Assembly (NCBI GenBank): GCA_001414345.1
Contig: LLCB01000170.1
Coordinates: 58,965-122,964 of the forward strand
Direction of reading: 5' to 3'
From: Hymenoscyphus infarciens
Taxonomy: Eukaryota; Ascomycota; Leotiomycetes; Helotiales; Helotiaceae
Length of the DNA stretch: 64,000 nt
Position 1 is the first letter of the stretch; each line of letters begins with the position of its first letter. Positions 56,774 through 64,000 of this stretch are shown piece by piece. Both the position numbers and the translations under genes were made by a program. The notes below the pieces were generated by a model that was not told the DNA's origin, did no database searches, and saw nothing but the letters and a program-made list of their open reading frames with translations.

Positions 56774-57027
56774 TGAAGAAACAACCCTCGATTCAACATC
56801 GCCCACACACCAGATCGCAAGCAATATCCTTGGATATCCCACAGTCATTACCCCCGGCAGCTGCAGCTGCCCCGGCCGTATCATCCCCACAAACACCACC
56901 GCCACCCATCCATGAAGAAACAACCGACTGGGAATTCATCGACATACACAAATCCACGCACACAACACAACCAAACAGCCCCTTTTCCGAACCCGAGACA
57001 TGGATATTACTGGGCGACGACTCGTAG
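56774..57027 (+). CDS. Very small protein of unknown function, 84 aa
   Basis: The ATG at 56774 has a good context (caccacaATG). The frame reads MKKQPSIQHRPHTRSQ, a Pro/Ala-rich middle, then ETTDWEFIDIHKSTHTTQPNSPFSEPETWILLGDDS and stop. The acidic, tryptophan-containing end is not low complexity. The same frame is open back to an ATG at 56497, giving 176 residues, and an overlapping frame (56408-56713) competes there, so the start is uncertain. No family recognised. Confidence 0.35.
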
Positions 57028-58395
57028 CAATGAACCTTTAGCCTTTCGTCATTTAGGACAACCCCGTGAACCGCGACCTTGGTCTGCGAGAGGGGGAATG
57101 ATGAGGGGATTGGGGATTGGTCCTCATTTAACTCGGTACCAGTTGTCTTTGGGGGTAAGAATCCTCCAAAAATGAAAAGAAAAAGGGGGGAGATCAGAAA
57201 AGGAGTGAAAGGGTGGAGGGAAGGAGGAGAGACAGCTGTGTGCTCATGGACTTTGGGCTATTCGAGCTCGCTGTTGAGGAGGATGATGGGAACTGATACC
57301 ATTGGAAGTTGGGTTGATTGGTTGGTTGGTTGATTGGTTGTGTGATGTGTGATGTGTGATGTGTGTGTTTGATAGTGTGTTTTGACTGATTGATACCCAA
57401 TATACTCTGGGTTTTTATTGTTTTACTTGCACCGCTTGAAGTTCTCTTGGCTGTTATTGTTGTTGTGAAATATCCTGTCATCACATCTAGAACGAAACGA
57501 AAACGAAAGATATAATTCAGACTCTAGAACTTTTAAATCGAAAAGTCAGTCTTTTGATTTTTCCATCATTGAATTTAGAAATCCATCTCCTTCAAGGCTG
57601 TTTAGAAGGTTCAAGTTTTTTCAGATAAAGTCCCGAGATAAGTGGAATGCAAATTATATATGATAAAAACAACTACCCAAAATATTTGGAATGAGTAAAG
57701 CCTGTCTGGCTTCATTCGTCTTTTTGATGACGTGGTTTCATTTCGCGAATCACTTTTCTGGGCAACGGTCTTATTTTGAATATCGCGGATTGTATAGCTT
57801 TAGGAGGCTATAAGGTTAGGTACTCGTGAATCGTAATTGAGAATGGCGCTGTTTTTAATAGCAAAAGTTGGGAAAACTAGGTGTTGTTCAACGTAAGATT
57901 ACACTCTGTTTCTCTCTTATAAGATAGGTAGTCTCTGGTAAAGAAAAGCGTTGCTCAAAAGGGGTTAGACAAAACAAGAAGGCGAGTTGCCTATTCTTTT
58001 GAAGCTTTTTGGAAAATAGAGGGAATTGTTGCAGACGTGTTCGTGTATTACTTAGAAAAGGCAAGTAGACTTGGTAGAAAACTAAAGAGAGAGAAATGAT
58101 TTAAAAGGCGCGATGAAGAAAGCTAAAATAATATCTAGTAATTCAAGATTTAGAAGAACTTGGTACTTAATTCGAAGTCTTCGTCGATTGTTTCAGAGTT
58201 CTATAGAATAGTAATCCGTCTCTTAAATAAATTGCCGCTAGTTAGAGCCTATACCTCTATTATGCTACCTTTTAAATGTTATAATACCTTATGAATGATG
58301 GTATACTACCTTGTAAATGCTACGAGGTTATATGAATTTTACGCTTCTACTTGTATGTTTTAGCGACCATTGAACTCGAAAAGGGCTTTTAAAAT
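57028..58395. other. Intergenic, increasingly AT-rich, with simple repeats
   Basis: At about 57313-57370 lie ttggttggttggttgattgg and three to four copies of tgtgatg. From about 57480 the A+T content rises and nothing coding is visible. Confidence 0.5.
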
Positions 58396-58730
58396 TTGAA
58401 GATCTTTCATGCTGAAGTACCGTCGTACGAACACAAAGCCGCACTTCACGCTGAAGCTGTACTTAAACTTTGGATATGTCTTCGAATGTTGAAGATTCTC
58501 ATAAATTCAGGGCTACTCTTGAACATTGAAATCCCTCGTGGACCTCAAGGTACACTCGAGACTGGTGCTGTCTTTGAACATAATGCTGTGCTTGAATATT
58601 AAACCCCTTCTTGAACTCAAAGCGGTATACAAACCTAAAGCTTCACTCGACTTGAAAGCTACACTCGGGTCCAAAGCTACACTCCGAGGCAAATCTGCAC
58701 TTGAATCTCAGACCTCCTATTATATGCTAT
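58396..58730 (+). repeat. Degenerate tandem repeat with an 18-bp period (relic of a repeat protein)
   Basis: In one frame the region reads LLELKA VYKPKA SLDLKA TLGSKA TLRGKS ALESQT (about 58605-58715). Further left, in another frame, it reads HKAALHAEAVLKL and GTLETGAVFEHNAVLEY. Both follow a six-residue pattern (x-L-x-x-K-A). At the DNA level the unit is roughly (aa)agctacactcgagctc. Frame breaks and stops between blocks show that it is no longer a working gene. Confidence 0.55.
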
Positions 58731-59107
58731 TCTTCTTCTTACGCATTCCCTCTCATCGAACGCTATGCTTCTAGACTATTCAAACCATTCGATCGAAGAT
58801 AGATTATTCGTCGATAAGCTCTCGAAAGTGTCGTCAAGAATGGAGAGAAAACAATGATTGGGAGATCAAAAGTTTGTAAAAATGATTTGAACTTTGCTCT
58901 GAGAAACGGAATAAAACATCCGATAGAAGGGTTGAGGTTTAAAGAGAAGTCACTGAAAGTATCTCAAGAAGATACAAGGATCGATGAAGAGTCATCGTGA
59001 GTATTTTTAACAATCGAGAGAAAACATCCGATATTTTATAAAAAGGTTGCTGGAGATTTATCGCGAGTAGCTTTAACAATCGGGGGGAAAACATCCAATC
59101 AAAAGTA

Positions 59108-59430
59108 TGATGCTCGCTCTACTGCTGATAATCTCTCTCAGTACAGACTTTGCTGTGATGAGCCTAGCAAGCTCAAGGAAGAAAGACTCGCTACTAGCTG
59201 GGACGAAGAAGAGGTGGTGGAAGGCTTCCACCAACAGGACGTCGGCGCTCTCAATGGTAAATGGTCGCAGGTTTTGGTGGACGACACACACCTTATGAAG
59301 AACCCGAAGCGCTGACTATCAATAGCCTTGCAACGGACTGGCTGTACTTGGCTTCTGGCATGACGGCTCTCGCTTTATTTAATCTAGCATTTACTGAGGG
59401 CAACTCTATTTGGTCGTAAGTCAACTTCGA
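59108..59430 (+). pseudogene. Decayed SNF2-type helicase/ATPase fragment
   Basis: In frame from about 59108: DNLSQYRLCCDEPSKLKEER.., then GKWSQVLVDDTHLMKNPKR followed by a stop, LSIALQRTGCTWLLA, another stop, and after a frame change MTALALFNLAF. This matches the order of SNF2 motifs II and III: a DExH-like site (here DDTH) followed by ..KNP.., a TGCRW-like strand and TATPLFN (here TALALFN). A helicase with these features would be much larger; here only about 100 residues remain, with stops. It may come from a former transposon or from a repeat-expanded Rad5/SNF2 gene. Confidence 0.42.
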
Positions 59431-60565
59431 CAAATGGGGTATCAATAAAACACTAACCCTTTCCTTCTTGAAGATGACCATTTCTCGAACTTCTTTTTGA
59501 TGAGCGGAAGAAAACGCTGGATAGAAGTTATAAAGTTCGAGATAGAAAATCATTCAGTATAGCCTAAAGACGCTGTTAGTAGTGTAAAAAGACTTGCAAG
59601 TTTGGATTATTCTAAATCTTTCAGTTAATATCATCAATAGCTATAAGTTGCTACAGAGTCAACTAGAAAGGATTCACGAGAAAGTATTAGATCTGGTGAA
59701 ATTATTCAAGGCTCTAAATTTATCTAATTGTTTGAGATACTATCAATAGTTAATACAAGTTACAAACAAAGTGAAGCCTAGAACTTATTCCTTAGAATTT
59801 TCAATTATAGTAAAAACAGACTTATGCACTACTACTTCTATATAGATAAATTATCTATAACCCGCTTTTGATATAAATTGATTGTTTTTTTAAATAATAC
59901 GATGAGTATACTATGTTATTAGTAAAAAAGAGACGATTTTTAATATATATTATCGTTTTGAAGCTAATATCGCTCTATAGTAACGCTCTATTATATAATG
60001 TATTCTACTCTTTTCTTATAAGTTATTCTTCTCTAATACTAAAAACTATGTCTATTATATCTAGAGTAGTAACTTTTAAAGAAGTAAGTACTTACTTAAT
60101 AGTAGTGCTTTACTAAAAGTTAAGCCACTAATTTCTCTTAGCTATTAGCACGGGTTTCTTATTTAGCACTTATATAACTCGATATATTAGTAGCTAAGTC
60201 CTGCTTAATATGATAATTATTAGAGACCTCCTCGAAATTTTATTAATATTATCAGTGTCTAAGTCTAAGTAAAAACCATCAAATCTTTACATTAAACCTA
60301 TCAACTAGACAATGAATTTGGTTTACACCAGTTATAAAAATAAGTTTTCAGCTCACAGTCTAATGTGAATAAAGTTGTCCCCCTCAAAATTCACCCCAAA
60401 ATTGCTCTTACTTAATCCACCCTTTTCGGCTATACTTGTCAACAAACACCTCTGAATATTAGCCATTACACTAGCGCGTCTCATTGAATGATATATTTAC
60501 TCCTCAGACATGAAGTTCTCTTGCGCACAAACAACCCACTTCAACCCCCCACCACCACCGCAAAC
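59431..60565. repeat. AT-rich, RIP-like block and promoter of the 2EXR gene
   Basis: About 59560-60330 is AT- and TpA-rich with no meaningful frame except a chance 67-codon one at 59913. From about 60350 the composition becomes normal, and the leader of the gene at 60566 follows. Confidence 0.6.
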
Positions 60566-61745
60566 ATGGACGCCCTCCCACCACCCCTCACCCAATTCCG
60601 CTGCTTTCGCAGACTAGAAGCAGAATTACGTCTCAAAATATGGCACCTGAAGTACGTGATGGATGAAGAGGACTTGGAGGAGACACAACGGCTGGTGGAG
60701 ATCACATATGATGAGAAGACGCGAAGCACTGTTGCTCTCAGTCCTCCCCCTGTGTTGTGTAAGTACCATATCTCCCAGATGCTATTCAAAGTGCTATGAA
60801 TGAAGGAAGTACAAGAGTGTTTGCTAACTTGTCTTTCTGTTAGTGCTGGTGAATCATGAAACGCGCAATGAATTTCTCCAATACTACAGCATCATCCCAA
60901 ACGAGAGTGGTGCAGCAAAGATCTACGTACGATACGAGAATGATTTGGTTTGGGTTCGTGAGGATTTTTTGGGTAGACGCACAAAGAGTGGCAGTCTTCT
61001 TGACGATATCTTCGGCAGATGGCCAACTGATACTGGACTTGCAAGCCTCGCAATCGATTATCATATCCTCCATGCAACACAGGCCACAGGAGACATCGAC
61101 GAGGAGCTGTGCCCTGAAAAGCTACAGCCTCTTCTCAACGTCATAACTGCCCTCGGCGGAATCGACATCATAGTCGATAAAGAACGTAGCCGTCACGAAA
61201 GATGGGGTCGTCGCTTGGATACACGCAACCACAACAAGAAGATACACCGTTACCCCCTCAAAACTGCAAGCGAATTCAGCTTTCTTGGTTGCAGGTCGGA
61301 GGATAGCGCCTTCTGGATTGGAACAATGTGGAAGCAAAACGACAACCCTTACCCTCTCGATTATACCCCCAGTGATAATTTATGGAAGATGCCCCGAGCC
61401 CTTTTGGACGCGCTGGAATATCTGCTTGGACTTGGGGGAATACAACCCAATATTGTGGTGGATTTATACGCGAGGGATGGGAAGAAATCGCCTTGCACTT
61501 GTGCTTACTGCGGTCCGCAAAAGTATGTACGAATCCAACGAGGCGAGGAGGAGAAGGATCAAGGCGAGATAGACGGGGGCAAGGAAATGGAGAACCTGGG
61601 AGTTTGTCAACGTCGGCGTCTTCCTGGTGTCAAGGACTCTTATGAGGGCGTTGGAAAGGAGAGATACGAGGCTTATAAGGGGGAGAAGAGTGACAAACCT
61701 CGTATTGTCAAGGATCCAGAGACTAAGGCATATGCGTGGTATTGA
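60566..61745 (+). CDS. 2EXR-domain protein of unknown function
   Basis: Exons 60566-60758 and 60844-61745 (85-nt intron, gtaagt...ctgttag) give 364 residues. The N-terminus LTQFRCFRRLEAELRLKIWHL (about 8-28) followed by SPPPVLLLVNHETRNEFLQYYSI is the 2EXR motif, with two E-x-R cores (AELRLKIW and HETRNEF). It is found in hundreds of fungal proteins near F-box-like domains. Further on are LASLAIDYHIL, LNVITALGGIDIIVDKERSR and CTCAYCGP (a cysteine pair of unknown meaning). The charged C-terminus ends KDPETKAYAWY. The chosen start (60566) has the better context; an in-frame ATG at 60488 would add 26 residues. It is flanked by AT blocks on both sides, so it sits on an island. Confidence 0.8.
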
Positions 61746-64000
61746 CCAGTTAATCTTCTAAATGCTGCGTTTAATTGCCCTGGGTTAAGTAGAACAATAC
61801 CTGGTAAAGCAGTAATAAGAGTAAAAACAAATCTTCTATCTAGCGTTTCTGTCCCAAGTGATAGCGGGTAATATAGGTAAGCAGTGTCTAGTGAATACTG
61901 GATAGATAAATCACTTTAATACTATTATTAGTAATCAACTCGTAAATTCAACTTTACTCTTCTATTTCGTATAATAGATATATAAGCTTAATATAGAATC
62001 AACTAATTAATGATTTATAATTAAGTGTTAAGTAGTAGATCGAGTAATTCTAAGTAGTAAATTTTATTATTCTAGAATAAATAGATTAAGTAAGTTAATT
62101 AAAGAAAGAACTACTATTCTTAAGAATATTACAAATAATATACTTATCTAATTAACGAGTAAAATATGAAAATATTTAAGACTATCTAAAACAATTATAT
62201 TATTTATATATAATTATAAATATTCTAAAGTTATAAAGTACTTAGTACTTATCTAAGTAATATATACTTAATTAAATTATTTAAGAAAGCTTAGAAAAAA
62301 TTAGTAAAATAGATCTTATTACTTAACTTATTATTTTATAGTTAATATCTCGAGTATATTAATAATAAACTATAGTAGTAAAAACTTTTTATAAATAGAA
62401 GATACTAGTAGAATTTAAATTCTCTCTCTCTTTTATTATTCTATACTTATAAAGCTAGCTACTATTTTTAAACCTTAGAGAGTATTATATATATAACTAT
62501 ATATAGTACTAGACTTTAAGTTCTAGCTTAAAAACGCTTTTATCTTAAAACTCACTCTCTTTATATAGATATTATTAAACCTAGTAGAACTAATAGAGAT
62601 CTAATTCTAAAAAACTAGCTACTTATTTTTAATAAAAGAAGTTAAGTGTTTAGATATATAAAGTCTTAAACTTTTTAAATAATACTCTAACTTAATATAA
62701 CGAATTCTTTTTACTTATTATAAAACTTAGCTAATTTTAACTAATTTTTATATATATTTTTATAAGAATTTATCTAAAACTACTTTTTAAATAACTATAT
62801 AATAATAAAATTATAGTTATATTTAAGATTTAGAAAGTTAAATAAAAGAGAACTCTTAAATTAAGAGTTATAATATATAAAGTTTTTAGGAAAAAAAAAG
62901 AAAGAGAAGAATCTATAAATAGTTCTATAGAATAAGTTTTAATATAAAATAGCTATAGCTAGCTTTTTTACAGAGTCTACTATTATAATTCTTATAATAA
63001 TATTCTTATTTTTATATTCTTACTATTATATTCTTTTCTTACTATTATATTCTATTCTTTTTATAACTAAGAATAAAAGAGCGAAGAGAAGAAAACGAAG
63101 AAGATAGTTAAAAATAAGACTTCTTCTATTATACTAAGAAAAAGATATTTCTTTTTTTAAAATATTTACTTACTCTTTTTATTACTTATTCTCTACTCTC
63201 TACTCTCTCTATCTCTTTTCTTTTTCTTTTTCTTATCTCTTTTAAAGTAACTCTCTCTTATATATATATAAGAGAGAGAGAGAGAGAGTATATAAAATAA
63301 TAAATAATAATTATCTTTCTACTCTAATTATATATATATATATATACTTGAATTTTTATAATTTCCTCTTTTTTTAATTTTTAATATATTATGTCTAAGA
63401 TATTACATATAAAATAGCTATTTTGATAATAATATAATCTTATTCTAATAAAACAATTTTATTATTAGTCTAGGAAATATAAAATAAAAAAATAATAAAA
63501 ATAATAAAAATAATAAAAAACTATAAATAAGAATTTCTTTTCTTACTTAGATATAGATATTTAAAGCTTATTTAGTTTATATAAATTCTTTAAATTGAAA
63601 TAAAATAATTAAAATAGTAATATAGATTTCTTTATCTTATAAATAATTTATTTCTTAAATTCAAAAATATTGAAAATCTAGAGTATAATAGCACGCTATC
63701 CTAAATTATAGACACTCGTAGAACTACTAATACCCCTATAACTGCTAATACTTCTATAACTCATTAGATAGAAGGTGCTAAAAGAAGTAAGGATTAGATA
63801 TTATATGTTTTATTTTAAGGTCTTATATATTTAGCTTTAAAGCTCTTATTATTTTAGTAGCTATATTAAGAAGGACTTAGTTATTATTCTTATTAGGACT
63901 TAGTAGTCTCTAACCTCTTATATATAGATGTTTATACTTAGTATAGAAGAAGAATAGTTATTATTTTCTTCTATATTAGTACCTAGTATCTATATACGTT
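61746..64000. repeat. AT-rich RIP-type block running off the right edge
   Basis: After about 150 bp of 3' flank, more than 2 kb of extremely AT-rich DNA follow. It is dominated by tatata, ttaata and ctatta strings, with (ag)n and (at)n tracts at about 63262-63346 and tandem aataataaaaat at about 63490-63520. There is no usable frame on either strand. It is most simply a cluster of transposable elements destroyed by RIP. Confidence 0.8.

Noticed and set aside
59107..59298. 63-codon frame with a hydrophobic start (possible small secreted protein)
   Set aside because: A different frame of the same DNA shows SNF2-like motifs with stops, which explains the sequence better.
1..64000. CRISPR arrays, bacterial operons, rRNA genes
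   Set aside because: The window is fungal nuclear DNA; no regularly spaced repeats with unique spacers and no rRNA sequence were seen.

Overview
The window is nuclear DNA of a filamentous ascomycete, most likely a Pezizomycotina (Leotiomycete-like) fungus. Genes carry short introns (mostly 44-90 nt) with GT/AG borders and CTAAC-like branch points. The protein families present (Zn2Cys6 regulator, PTH11-like receptor, Dal5-type permease, 2EXR protein) are typical of that group, and gene-containing DNA is interrupted by extremely AT-rich, TpA-loaded blocks of the kind left by repeat-induced point mutation (RIP). The species assignment is inference; no marker in the window fixes it.

Left part (1-20 kb), accessory in character: a decayed Zn2Cys6 regulator runs off the left edge; a frameshifted zinc-type (MDR) dehydrogenase relic lies at 2.6-3.35 kb. 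Then come a type II membrane glycosyltransferase-like protein (5.7-6.8 kb), an alcohol acetyltransferase-like enzyme (8.1-9.6 kb), a small secreted cysteine-containing protein (10.7 kb), an FAD monooxygenase (12.7-14.1 kb), a Dal5-type MFS permease (14.8-16.5 kb) and a seven-exon PTH11-like membrane protein (18.3-19.9 kb). The adjacent monooxygenase and permease genes each need a GC-AG intron to stay in frame.

Centre (20-49 kb): after a RIP-type AT block comes conserved housekeeping DNA. It holds the PI3P 5-kinase Fab1 (about 2530 aa; its last intron contains a tRNA-Asp-like relic on the opposite strand) and, divergently, a 1706-aa protein whose first three exons encode an OB fold resembling shelterin TPP1/Tpz1, which is the most interesting item here. 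Further on are GPI mannosyltransferase Gpi14/PIG-M, a translin-family protein with an 18-nt microexon, an Mpv17/PMP22-family protein, eIF4E, a malonyl-CoA synthetase (ACSF3)-like enzyme and a BolA-like protein sharing a 303-bp divergent promoter with it.

Right part (49-64 kb): a long gene-poor stretch, an F-box-like protein, two small unknown genes, a degenerate 18-bp-period repeat, a decayed SNF2-type helicase fragment, a 2EXR-domain protein and a terminal RIP-type AT block running out of the window.

Exon boundaries were worked out by hand from reading frame, splice borders and family knowledge. Every multi-exon model given sums to a whole number of codons, but none was checked against transcripts or a database.
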